A DNA stretch of 64,000 bases from Saprospiraceae bacterium (lineage in GTDB: Bacteria; Bacteroidota; Bacteroidia; Chitinophagales; Saprospiraceae). How positions within the stretch are numbered: position 1 is the stretch's first letter; each line of letters begins with the position of its first letter. Location: NCBI GenBank assembly GCA_013001595.1, contig JABDMH010000093.1:144357-208356 (forward strand), read 5' to 3'. Below the pieces are notes generated by a model that saw only the letters and a program-made list of their open reading frames with translations, ran no database searches and had not been told where the DNA came from. The position numbers and the translations under genes are program-made. Positions 17,952-26,590 of this stretch are shown here, one piece after another.

Positions 17952-18743
17952 ATGGGGAGACCTACACGCCTTCAAATTATAGTGTTATCTTTGTGGGTCA
18001 TTTTGACTGTGGCCCTATATTGGGGATTTGATACAAAGTCAATAGGACAAAAAAAGGAACTCGCATCTAGAGCCCTGAGCGGAACACAAGTAGATGTGGG
18101 TCCAATAATAAATACAGCAAAGGAAAGCCTTGCTGTTCAAGATTTGCAGGAAATAAACGCACTAGAGGGTGTGGTAGAAGGAGGTGCCAAGGATACACTG
18201 AGGGTGAATTATCTAAAACAGCTCTCAGGCAAATGGTACAAACTGCAGGAATTTTTGATAGCGGGACATTATGCTACCCTAGTAGCTGAAACGGAACCGA
18301 CAGGAGAGCACTGGAGTATCGCGGGTACAACATATATACCTGGCATTGCCAATCAAGATCCAATATTGAGTAAAGCTTGTTTTCAAGGCGCAGTCTCAGC
18401 TCTAGAAAATGCCATTAGCTTGGATCCGGAGCAAATAAACCATCGTGTAAATTTAGCGCTGGCTTATACAGAAAGACCTCCAGAGGATAATCCGATGAAA
18501 GGAATTCAGATGCTGCTAAATTTAGACAAAAAGCATCCGGATGAGTTGGTAGTATTGACAACCCTGGGACGATTGGCTATGAAGACGGGACAAATGGATC
18601 GTGCAAAAGAGCGTTTGGAACGTGCAGTGGAGCTTGACCCAAATTATGTTCGTGCCGTATGTCTGCTTGCAGAGCTATACCGACAAACCTCTGATCTGCG
18701 AGCAGATGAGCTTGCAGAAAAATGTGAATTGATCAATAACTAA
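17952..18743 (+). CDS. Membrane-anchored TPR protein
   Basis: A 263-residue protein with one N-terminal membrane anchor (about 8-26) and a periplasmic part. The C-terminal half (about 145-260) has tetratricopeptide repeats, for example AISLDPEQINHRVNLALAY and AVELDPNYVRAVCLLAELY. It probably acts as a protein-interaction scaffold; partners are unknown. It lies 87 nt after the HU gene and 11 nt before the tiny basic gene. Confidence 0.82.
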   Translation: MGRPTRLQIIVLSLWVILTVALYWGFDTKSIGQKKELASRALSGTQVDVGPIINTAKESLAVQDLQEINALEGVVEGGAKDTLRVNYLKQLSGKWYKLQEFLIAGHYATLVAETEPTGEHWSIAGTTYIPGIANQDPILSKACFQGAVSALENAISLDPEQINHRVNLALAYTERPPEDNPMKGIQMLLNLDKKHPDELVVLTTLGRLAMKTGQMDRAKERLERAVELDPNYVRAVCLLAELYRQTSDLRADELAEKCELINN

Positions 18744-18754
18744 AAAAGAATTAT

Positions 18755-18850
18755 ATGCCTTGCGGTAAAAAAAGAAAGCGTCACAAAATTTCGACGCACA
18801 AGAGAAAGAAAAGGTTGAGAAAGAATAGACATAAGAAAAAAAATAGATAA
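18755..18850 (+). CDS. 31-residue highly basic protein, possible small ribosomal protein
   Basis: Reads MPCGKKRKRHKISTHKRKKR followed by LRKNRHKKKNR and a stop: 31 residues, about 19 of them Lys, Arg or His, with no acidic residue. I recall near-identical short proteins (MPSGKKRKRHK...) in other Bacteroidota, next to the same HU / RNase E/G genes, so it is almost certainly a real conserved gene. The composition is that of a ribosomal protein embedded in rRNA. A Bacteroidota-specific ribosomal protein (bL38) has been described, but I cannot say whether this is it. It starts 12 nt after the TPR gene ends. Confidence 0.75.
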   Translation: MPCGKKRKRHKISTHKRKKRLRKNRHKKKNR

Positions 18851-19067
18851 CGTCCGCCGAAAGGTAGGAGTAGATAGATTTTCTCCTTGTTCTAATGTAA
18901 GACCGATAAGATACTCGATACTTTCGATGCTGTGCACTGCTGTTATATTAGGTGCACAAAGAATGATGGCATCCTGAATCCCTTTTCACAAACGATCCGA
19001 AAATTCCATTTTCCCCTAGGTCTATCACGCTTCTGCACAATACGGGCATCTAAATGTAGGATGACTT

Positions 19068-20618
19068 GTGGATAAAGAATTGATTATCAATTCATCTCCG
19101 ACGGAGGTGGAAATAGCTTTGTCTGAAAATTCAAAGCTGGTAGAGCTACATCGTGAAAAGACAAATTCCAAGTTCACGGTTGGTGATATTTTTCTAGGTA
19201 GGATCAAAAAACTGATGCCTGGCCTAAATGCTGCATTTGTTGAAATAGGCCATCCAAAAGATGCCTTTTTACACTATACTGATCTTGGCCCTAAGTTGCC
19301 CTCTCTGCTTAGGTTTACCAACATGGCGATTAATGGTGAAAGTAAAAGTCACGGACTCGAATCGTTTGACCTAAGCCAGGAAATCGTCAAAACAGGGAAA
19401 ATTGATCAAGTGCTGAATCGAAGGCATCCCATTCTCGTGCAAGTGCTTAAAGAGCCAATTTCGACCAAAGGCCCAAGGCTAAGTTGCGAGATTACCATTC
19501 CAGGTAGATTTTTGGTGCTTACCCCCTTCTCCGATGTAGTTTCAGTTTCAAAAAAGATTACCACTGCAGAGGAGCGCGAGCGGCTTCGTGTCCTCATAGA
19601 AAGCATAAAGCCAAAGAACTTTGGCATCATCGTACGTACCGCTGCCGAGGGTAAAAAAGTGCAACACCTGCATGAAGAAATCCGCGACCTCGAGCAAAAG
19701 TGGAAGAAGATTCACCAACAACTTAAGCATGCTGATGCACCCCTTAAGCTGTTGAGCGAACTTGATAAGACATCCAGCATGTTGCGAGATGTACTCACTG
19801 ATGACTTCAATAATATTGTGGTCAATGATCAGGACATGTATGAATCGGTAAGAAACTACCTGAATGCCAATTTTCCTGAGAAGGAGAAAATCGTGCATTT
19901 GCACCGACGTAAGCGACCGTTGTTTGATCACTTTGGCATCACCAGGCAGATAAAGTCGTCCTTTGGAAAGACCTATACGATGCCCAGCGGTGCCTATTTG
20001 GTCATTGAGCATACGGAGGCAATGCATGTCATTGATGTCAATAGCGGGCCGAAAATGGCCAAGAAGAATCAAGAGGAAGCGGTGCTCAATGTCAATCTTG
20101 AATCTGCGGAAGAGATCTCCCGGCAACTCCGTCTTCGAGATATTGGGGGCTTGATTATCATCGATTTCATCGATATGCGGTCAGGGGATCATAAAAAGTT
20201 GCTGGTTAAAAAGATGCGCGAATTCATGAAGAATGATCGTGCACAACATACCGTGCTTCCACTCAGTAGGTTTGGGCTTATGCAGATTACTCGGCAAAGA
20301 GTCCGACCAGCAGTCAAGATTGATACCAATGAAATTTGCCCAACTTGCAAGGGTACAGGAAAGATTACGGCTTCCATTTTGGTTACTGAAGAGATCGAAC
20401 GTGATTTGCAATACATCATTCAAAACCGCCCAAAGTCAAAACTTCAATTGCAAGTACATCCCTTCGTTTATGCCTATTTGAAAAAAGGCTTGCCCAGCAT
20501 TCGAATGAAATGGTATCGAACATTTAGTCGGTGGGTGAAATTATTTGAAAACGCCGATTTTCACATTAATCAGTACCGATTCTTTGATGGACACAATGAT
20601 GAAATTCGTCTCAACTAA
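19068..20618 (+). CDS. rng: Ribonuclease E/G family protein
   Basis: A 516-residue endoribonuclease for rRNA maturation and mRNA decay. It has an N-terminal S1 domain (FTVGDIFLGRIKKLMPGLNAAFVEIG), the RNase H-like/catalytic region with the two metal-binding aspartates (HVIDVNSG and IIDFIDM) and the zinc-link cysteines CPTCKGTGK (about 425-433). The length fits RNase G, without the long scaffold tail of RNase E. The start is GTG; the only upstream ATGs are out of frame or followed by a stop. The next gene's ATG directly abuts the stop codon. Confidence 0.94.
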   Translation: MDKELIINSSPTEVEIALSENSKLVELHREKTNSKFTVGDIFLGRIKKLMPGLNAAFVEIGHPKDAFLHYTDLGPKLPSLLRFTNMAINGESKSHGLESFDLSQEIVKTGKIDQVLNRRHPILVQVLKEPISTKGPRLSCEITIPGRFLVLTPFSDVVSVSKKITTAEERERLRVLIESIKPKNFGIIVRTAAEGKKVQHLHEEIRDLEQKWKKIHQQLKHADAPLKLLSELDKTSSMLRDVLTDDFNNIVVNDQDMYESVRNYLNANFPEKEKIVHLHRRKRPLFDHFGITRQIKSSFGKTYTMPSGAYLVIEHTEAMHVIDVNSGPKMAKKNQEEAVLNVNLESAEEISRQLRLRDIGGLIIIDFIDMRSGDHKKLLVKKMREFMKNDRAQHTVLPLSRFGLMQITRQRVRPAVKIDTNEICPTCKGTGKITASILVTEEIERDLQYIIQNRPKSKLQLQVHPFVYAYLKKGLPSIRMKWYRTFSRWVKLFENADFHINQYRFFDGHNDEIRLN

Positions 20619-21665
20619 ATGTCTCCTCGTCGTGTACTGATCGCCCCGCTAAACTGGGGTCTGGGACACGCCACTCGCTGCATTCCCTTAATCCAACATA
20701 TTCTGGCATTAGGGCATGAACCGATCTTGGCTTCAGATGGCCTATCTGGTCATGTTCTCCGCAAAGCATTTCCCCAACTCTCCTTCCTAGCATTGCCCTC
20801 CTATAATATTCAGTATCCAATTAAGTGGAGAGCTTTGTACTGGTGGAAGAAAGCAAAAGATCTAGAAAAAGTCTTCTCTAATGAGCATGGGGTGATCCGT
20901 AACTATATTGATGCAAATCCTGTAGATCTTATTATTTCTGATAACAGATACGGTGTTTATTATGAGCACATCCCTAGCGTAATCATCACACATCAATTGA
21001 CTTTTCCTTTTCCGGTTGGTATACGCGAGATCGTGTGCCGGAAAGTAGACCAATGGATTGCGCCTTTTGATCAATGTTGGATTCCTGACATCCCAGGACC
21101 AAATAATTTGTCAGGAATGCTATCCAGTCGATCCATTAAGGTTCCAGTGACCTTCATTGGACCCATGAGCAGGTTCGTAGCACTCGATGTCAAGAAGGAA
21201 TATGACCTGGCAGTTGTGTTGTCTGGACCAGAACCATATCGACAGATCCTGTTGAATGATCTTTTACAAGTCCTAGGCAAATCAGATAGGAAAATGGTAT
21301 GGATTCTAGGTGACCCTAACACAAAGCTGCCACCGATCGGGGATTCAGAGGTTTACTCCTATTTAGGAGGTAGGGCGCTTAATGAAATGCTCTGTGCTAG
21401 TGATATTGTGTTAAGTCGATCGGGCTATTCATCCATTATGGATTACTATCGACTAAATCGCAAAGCTGTACTTGTTCCTACTCCTGGCCAGCCTGAGCAA
21501 GCATATCTCGCCAAGCGACATGGTAAACGTCCCGAGTTTGCGACAGTTGGTAATCGCCTGATTGGCCTACTAGAGCAACTTGAACATCTGGCACCTCTTT
21601 CACCTGCATTACCTGAGTTGTACGCGAATGAGACCAAGATCATAGCTCTACAAGAGTGGTTGTGA
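20619..21665 (+). CDS. Glycosyltransferase-like protein (GT-B fold, MurG-related)
   Basis: A 348-residue protein of a type found across Bacteroidota. The N-terminal loop LIAPLNWGLGHATRCIPLIQ and C-terminal ASDIVLSRSGYSSIMDYYRL with VPTPGQPEQAYLAKR are the two halves of a GT-B nucleotide-sugar-binding fold as in MurG and related transferases. Donor and acceptor are unknown. It starts immediately after the RNase E/G stop (TAA-ATG), so the two are probably translated from one message. Confidence 0.8.
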   Translation: MSPRRVLIAPLNWGLGHATRCIPLIQHILALGHEPILASDGLSGHVLRKAFPQLSFLALPSYNIQYPIKWRALYWWKKAKDLEKVFSNEHGVIRNYIDANPVDLIISDNRYGVYYEHIPSVIITHQLTFPFPVGIREIVCRKVDQWIAPFDQCWIPDIPGPNNLSGMLSSRSIKVPVTFIGPMSRFVALDVKKEYDLAVVLSGPEPYRQILLNDLLQVLGKSDRKMVWILGDPNTKLPPIGDSEVYSYLGGRALNEMLCASDIVLSRSGYSSIMDYYRLNRKAVLVPTPGQPEQAYLAKRHGKRPEFATVGNRLIGLLEQLEHLAPLSPALPELYANETKIIALQEWL

Positions 21666-21681
21666 TCATACTCAAGATCAA

Positions 21682-22299
21682 CTACTTACGATTATACATG
21701 GTCATGGCACGATCAAGACCAATAGCCACAAATGATTTAAGCACTTTACAGGCTTCTTCCTTTACTTTTTCAATGGTTTTGGCCTGTTCATCAGTCCACC
21801 TACCCAGTACGTAGTCTACCTGACCTCCCCTTCGAAAATCATGACCAATTCCAACACGTAGTCGTGGATATACACTGGATTGCATCATGGCTTCTACACT
21901 CTTTAGCCCATTGTGGCCGCCAGGTCCTCCCTTTTTCTGAAGCTTAATGGTTCCAAGGTCAAATTGAAATTCATCAACCACAACGAGCCATTGGTTTGAA
22001 GCGATTTTAAGTTTTTGAGTCCAGTAGCGCGTGGCTTTTCCACTTAGGTTCATAAAGGTGGATGGTTTCAGAAGATACACCATACGTCCTTTATGCTTAA
22101 AATGAGCGAGATCACCAAGCACCTCATTTTTAAAGGAAACCTCCTCCAGCTCTGCGAGTTTATCCACTACATCAAATCCGATGTTATGTCGTGTGTGCTC
22201 GTACTCCGAACCCATATTCCCCAAACCAATAATTAAGTACTTCATCGATGAATCAACTGTCTCTTTTTGAGAAAACCACTTTGAAAAGAATTTCCACAT
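21682..22299 (-). CDS. pth: Peptidyl-tRNA hydrolase
   Basis: Releases tRNA from peptidyl-tRNA that drops off ribosomes. The core YLIIGLGNMGSEYEHTRHNIGFDVVDKL contains the catalytic His, and PSTFMNLSGKA, VVDEFQFDLGTIKLQKKGGPGGHNGLKS and the C-terminal VDYVLGRW are all diagnostic. The start at 22299 adds an 18-residue basic leader (MWKFFSKWFS...) before MKYLIIG; similar leaders occur in relatives. The alternative start is 22245. The frame extends to 22359 but would then overlap the divergent radical SAM gene. Confidence 0.93.
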   Translation of the reverse strand: MWKFFSKWFSQKETVDSSMKYLIIGLGNMGSEYEHTRHNIGFDVVDKLAELEEVSFKNEVLGDLAHFKHKGRMVYLLKPSTFMNLSGKATRYWTQKLKIASNQWLVVVDEFQFDLGTIKLQKKGGPGGHNGLKSVEAMMQSSVYPRLRVGIGHDFRRGGQVDYVLGRWTDEQAKTIEKVKEEACKVLKSFVAIGLDRAMTMYNRK

Positions 22300-22324
22300 G
22301 TGCCTTTTGGAATGTGCTATTTTT

Positions 22325-23356
22325 ATGGCTATGCTCCGGTTCAAATCGAATGATGCCATAAATTTTCTGGGAAAGCTTACTCCACTACGAGTAATTAATG
22401 CAGCGAAGATACTTGTATCCTATTATTTCAGCAAGTACACGGGTCTCCTATGGCATTGGGGATTGCCGATTAGCTTATCAATTGAACCTACCACAGCCTG
22501 CAATCTGCGGTGCCCTGAATGCCCCAGTGGTCTACGTAGTTTCTCACGAGCTACAGGAAATGTGCGAGAAGAAGACTTCAGGGAGATCATCAATCAATTG
22601 CAGCAAAAACTACTCTACCTTATATTCTACTTTCAGGGTGAACCATTTATTCATCCGAAATTCCTAGATATGGTCTCAATGGCATCAGCAAAAGGACTGT
22701 ATACCATCACCTCAACCAATGGACATTTTCTTGATAATGATCGTGCTAAACAAACGGTAAAATCAGGTCTAGATAGATTGATTGTCTCCATAGATGGGAC
22801 CACTCAAGATACATACACTGCTTATCGTAGGGAAGGATCGCTTGAAAAAGTGATAGCAGGCACTAAAAACCTCATCAAGTGGAAGAAATCCCTTGCAAGT
22901 AAGACTCCGCACATTGTATTTCAGTTCCTAGTGGTCGCACAAAATGAACATCAAATTCCAGAAATATATCAGCTGGCAGATGAACTGGGAGTGGACGAGG
23001 TAAAACTCAAGACTGCGCAGGTGTATAATTATAAATATGGAAATCCTCTCATCCCCCAGAATGAAGAGTATGCACGCTACCGCAAAAAGTCTGACGGAAC
23101 CTATGCTTTAAAACATTCGATCTCAAACGAATGCTGGAAAATGTGGCATAGCGCAGTAATTACGTGGGATGGTCAGGTCGTGCCTTGTTGTTTCGATAAG
23201 GATGCGTCCAACGTGATGGGATCGATGGACTATGAAAACTTTGAGACCATTTGGAATGGTCAAAGATATAAGGAGTTCAGAAGACGCTTATTGAGTGGAA
23301 AGGCAGAGATAGACATTTGCCAAAATTGTACGGAGGGATGTAAAGTATGGGCATAG
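22325..23356 (+). CDS. Radical SAM/SPASM domain protein
   Basis: A 343-residue radical SAM enzyme. The [4Fe-4S] motif CNLRCPEC follows LSIEPTTA (about residues 52-68), then FYFQGEPFIHP and the SAM-contact region ITSTNGH. Near the C-terminus a short SPASM-like domain has cysteines in VVPCCFDKDASNVMG and CQNCTEGC. Members modify peptides, cell-envelope precursors or other substrates; the substrate here is not evident. The frame is open from 22298, but the ATG at 22325 avoids overlap with divergent pth and leaves a 25-nt gap. Confidence 0.85.
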   Translation: MAMLRFKSNDAINFLGKLTPLRVINAAKILVSYYFSKYTGLLWHWGLPISLSIEPTTACNLRCPECPSGLRSFSRATGNVREEDFREIINQLQQKLLYLIFYFQGEPFIHPKFLDMVSMASAKGLYTITSTNGHFLDNDRAKQTVKSGLDRLIVSIDGTTQDTYTAYRREGSLEKVIAGTKNLIKWKKSLASKTPHIVFQFLVVAQNEHQIPEIYQLADELGVDEVKLKTAQVYNYKYGNPLIPQNEEYARYRKKSDGTYALKHSISNECWKMWHSAVITWDGQVVPCCFDKDASNVMGSMDYENFETIWNGQRYKEFRRRLLSGKAEIDICQNCTEGCKVWA

Positions 23357-23473
23357 ACATAATTCAATTGATAAAAGGAGGAGAGCGGAGATAGCTCCTA
23401 TGAAAGACTTTGAATTCTAACTTAATATGCCGATCTTCGTTTTCTTCCCGGTGATTTTCAGAATATTCGACTA

Positions 23474-24487
23474 ATGTATTTCAAAAGTATCTTTCAAGGA
23501 AACTTGCACTTTGGCAACGCTAAGAGCTATGACAAGGTGATTAAGATGTACGATCACCGCCTGGAGAATTATTATAAAGATGACGTGGTCTTCAAGCATG
23601 AAGACATATTTGATGCCGATAGCCTTTCCCTGGTTATTCCTCGTTCCGTTTCCAACATCACTGAGAAAACTTGGAAGAACACTGTTGATCTATTGCAGTA
23701 TGTTGCTCAGTTTGCCATTTCAGGAAATGTAGGGGCTTGGCTCACAGAAGAAGGAACGATTCAACGCTACGCCTGGATCGAACCCGAGGGGGATAAGGCA
23801 GTTGTGCAGAAGTATTTACGGGGCAAAGAGCTCTTAGAGCAAGAAGGTAATGAAGAGGAAGCTGAAGAGAGTTTAAGCAAGGCTATCGAACTGTATAATA
23901 AACATGCGCAGGCTTATGAGCGACGTGGTTATGTCAACTTCATTCTCCAAAAATACCATGATGCAGATCGAGACTTCACTAAGTCGATCAATTTGGATAA
24001 GAGCAATGCTCCGGCATACTATGGTCGGGCACAAATAAAGATCAAGAAAGAAAAATGGCAGGAAGCCATCGAGGATCTATCCATGGCAGTAAAAAGTAGC
24101 TTGGCTCTGCAGGATATCCATTGGATGGCTAGGAGAATGAAGGGGGAGTGCCATGTGCACCTGCAGCAATTTAAAGAAGCCGAATTCGAATTTCGTTTTT
24201 TCGGCAGGCGAAAATTCAAGGAATCCAGTAAAAACTATGCACATCGAATGATCACCCAGTTCAATCATGGCAAAGTCTTGGTGGAGTTGGAGAAGTACGC
24301 TGAAGCACTCGAAGTATTTGACGCCTTGCTGAAACAGGACCTCCTAGATCAGGTATCCGAAGCAGATATATTGCTTTATCGAGGTATTGCCAGAAAAAAT
24401 ACGGGCAAAAATGGTTTCAAAGCCGATTGGAATAAAGCTACCAAGCTAGGTTCAAAAAGGGCAAAGCAGCTGCTTAAAGCCACCTAA
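23474..24487 (+). CDS. TPR-containing cytoplasmic protein
   Basis: A 337-residue soluble protein with no signal peptide. The N-terminal 110 residues form an unrecognised domain (MYFKSIFQGNLHFGNAKSYD..., including NITEKTWKNTVDLLQYVAQFAISGNVGAWL). Residues about 125-330 are TPR units (AYERRGYVNFILQKYHDADR; APAYYGRAQIKIKKEKWQEA). The arrangement suggests an adaptor whose N-terminal part carries the specific function. It is monocistronic as far as can be seen. Confidence 0.75.
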   Translation: MYFKSIFQGNLHFGNAKSYDKVIKMYDHRLENYYKDDVVFKHEDIFDADSLSLVIPRSVSNITEKTWKNTVDLLQYVAQFAISGNVGAWLTEEGTIQRYAWIEPEGDKAVVQKYLRGKELLEQEGNEEEAEESLSKAIELYNKHAQAYERRGYVNFILQKYHDADRDFTKSINLDKSNAPAYYGRAQIKIKKEKWQEAIEDLSMAVKSSLALQDIHWMARRMKGECHVHLQQFKEAEFEFRFFGRRKFKESSKNYAHRMITQFNHGKVLVELEKYAEALEVFDALLKQDLLDQVSEADILLYRGIARKNTGKNGFKADWNKATKLGSKRAKQLLKAT

Positions 24488-24666
24488 GATCGATCACAAT
24501 TGGTTAGTACCACCTCCACGCTGCATCTTTTCCTGGATATTTCTCGAAATTAGTCTCACCTTAACTACCCCTTCATTGCTTTAAGAAGGTGCCTGCTAAA
24601 AACATGGTTGAGCAGATACTTAGAAAGCATACATCGGGGTTTGGTATTCTGAAATAGTATTCTACT

Positions 24667-26586
24667 ATGCGGATTTTGTTCGTTCAGATCTTGGTTGGAC
24701 TTGCATACCTATTGTTGGGGTCTTGTGCAGTAGGGGCACAAAGCACTGCTAAGGTTAGTAAAGCTGCCCAAAAGATATTTGATCATGCTGAGATTCTATT
24801 CAAGCAGGGGCAGCTTGATGAAGCAGAGATGGCGTATTTGAAGGTGCTGGATAAGGCGCCCCTTTACAATCTTGCCAGGGTGAGACTTGGTGCATTATAC
24901 TTTGATCGAGGTCACTACGATGAGAGCGAAGTTTTTTTATTGCGAGTGCTCACTGAAGAACCCAACCAATATCCGCTTGTCCACTACAAGCTCGGTGAGA
25001 TAGCCTGGATGACAAACGATTACAAAGCTGTCAGTAACGCGATGCATACCTTTTTGGACACAGGGTATGGCAGTCCCCAAGTGAAAGCTAAAGCTAGAAA
25101 ATACATTCGCGATGCAAATTTCATGATAGATGCCAAGGCCCATTCTGATATGGTAATAAAATCATTGCCTGCTGCGATTAATACCACAGCAGCAGAATAT
25201 CTCCCAGCTATGCCAGCCACAGATGCATTTATGGTTTTCACCAGAAGGGTCCGTGGCCAGGAAGATTTCTTTATTAGTCGGCGCAACCAGGATTCATGGC
25301 TTCCTGCCCAACCTATCAAGGAGCTTAATACTCCAGAAAATGAAGGTGCTCACGCAATTTCTGCTGACGGTAAAATGCTAATTTTTACAGCTTGTGCCCG
25401 TCGAGACGGACTTGGCAGTTGCGATCTATACTTTAGTGTACTTGGCGAAAGTGGTTGGTCCAAGCCCAGGAATATGGGCCCAACCGTTAATAGTAAATAC
25501 TGGGATGGTCAACCTACACTTTCTGCCAACGGTCTAACGCTCTATTTTTCGAGTAGCAGACCAGGTGGAGTAGGGGGTCGCGATCTATGGAGTACATCTA
25601 GAACACCCAAAGGCTGGTCAAGTCCTACCAATCTGTTTAGATTGAACACTAAAGACAACGATGAGTCACCCTTTCTCCACTTGGATGGAACTTCACTCTA
25701 CTTCATGTCAGACGGACATCCTGGTTATGGTGGCACCGATCTATTCCTTAGTAGGCTGATAGATGAAAACTGGACAACACCGACCAATTTAGGTGCACCG
25801 CTAAATACCGTGCAAGACGAGGGAGCATTGCACATAGATATCGCCGGAACGACGGGCTATTTCGCCAGGGAAGTCTCTGATCAGGATGCTAGAAATATCG
25901 ACATCTACAAATTCCCCATACCGAAGCATCTGAGACCAACACCTGCCACTTATGCCATGATCAGGATTCTGGACGGAGGAAATGCAACACCATTGCAAGG
26001 AGTGGTGGACGTGTATGACTTGACTCTAGATAAATCTTTTATTCGAACCTATACCGACGCAAAAGGTGAATTATTGGTATGCCTTGCGGCTGGGAAGGGC
26101 TTTGCCATTCATGCGCAGAAAAAGGGCTACACCTTCTTCTCTACACACATCAATTTGGAAGAGGGCAATACTCGACTAAGGCCCTATACGTTGGAAGCGA
26201 CATTGTATCCATTAGAGGATGCCAAAGAAAATGTGGATTCAGTAGAGCCAATAATCCTTGAAAATGTTTTTTTTGCATCAGGAAGCGCTGAAATTTTGCC
26301 AACCTCTTTACACGAGCTCAGAAAGCTGTATCAACTTATGGATGAAAACAAAGAGATGGTCATTGAAATCCAAGGCCATACAGATGATGTAGGCTCTTCC
26401 TCAGATAATGATTTGCTCTCTACGGTCCGTGCAGAGGCCATATACAACTTCCTTATCGAGAAAGGCATTCCTCAAAGTCGCATGACCTATCGCGGATTTG
26501 GCGAAAAGAGGCCTTTAGTGTCAAACGATACGGAAGCAGGAAGGCAACGCAACCGACGCACAGAATTTATCATTACTCAGCGATAG
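24667..26586 (+). CDS. PorE-like OmpA family protein (TPR + PD40 + CarboxypepD_reg + OmpA)
   Basis: A 639-residue envelope protein. The domains in order are: signal or lipoprotein-like peptide (LLLGSCAVGAQS, about 1-26), TPRs (about 30-150), PD40 propeller repeats (about 215-420: HAISADGKMLIFTACARRDG, LSANGLTLYFSSSRPGG, HLDGTSLYFMSDGHPG), a CarboxypepD_reg-like sandwich (about 430-500) and an OmpA peptidoglycan-binding domain (about 525-639: ASGSAEILPTSLHEL, GHTDDVG, LSTVRAEA, GFGEKRPL). This is the architecture of PorE, which anchors T9SS components to the cell wall. Whether it is the PorE orthologue or a paralogue cannot be decided here. rlmD begins 4 nt after its stop. Confidence 0.88.
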   Translation: MRILFVQILVGLAYLLLGSCAVGAQSTAKVSKAAQKIFDHAEILFKQGQLDEAEMAYLKVLDKAPLYNLARVRLGALYFDRGHYDESEVFLLRVLTEEPNQYPLVHYKLGEIAWMTNDYKAVSNAMHTFLDTGYGSPQVKAKARKYIRDANFMIDAKAHSDMVIKSLPAAINTTAAEYLPAMPATDAFMVFTRRVRGQEDFFISRRNQDSWLPAQPIKELNTPENEGAHAISADGKMLIFTACARRDGLGSCDLYFSVLGESGWSKPRNMGPTVNSKYWDGQPTLSANGLTLYFSSSRPGGVGGRDLWSTSRTPKGWSSPTNLFRLNTKDNDESPFLHLDGTSLYFMSDGHPGYGGTDLFLSRLIDENWTTPTNLGAPLNTVQDEGALHIDIAGTTGYFAREVSDQDARNIDIYKFPIPKHLRPTPATYAMIRILDGGNATPLQGVVDVYDLTLDKSFIRTYTDAKGELLVCLAAGKGFAIHAQKKGYTFFSTHINLEEGNTRLRPYTLEATLYPLEDAKENVDSVEPIILENVFFASGSAEILPTSLHELRKLYQLMDENKEMVIEIQGHTDDVGSSSDNDLLSTVRAEAIYNFLIEKGIPQSRMTYRGFGEKRPLVSNDTEAGRQRNRRTEFIITQR

Positions 26587-26590
26587 CTAG

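Noticed and set aside
19548..20126. 192-codon minus-strand frame
   Set aside because: Entirely antisense to the conserved RNase E/G gene.
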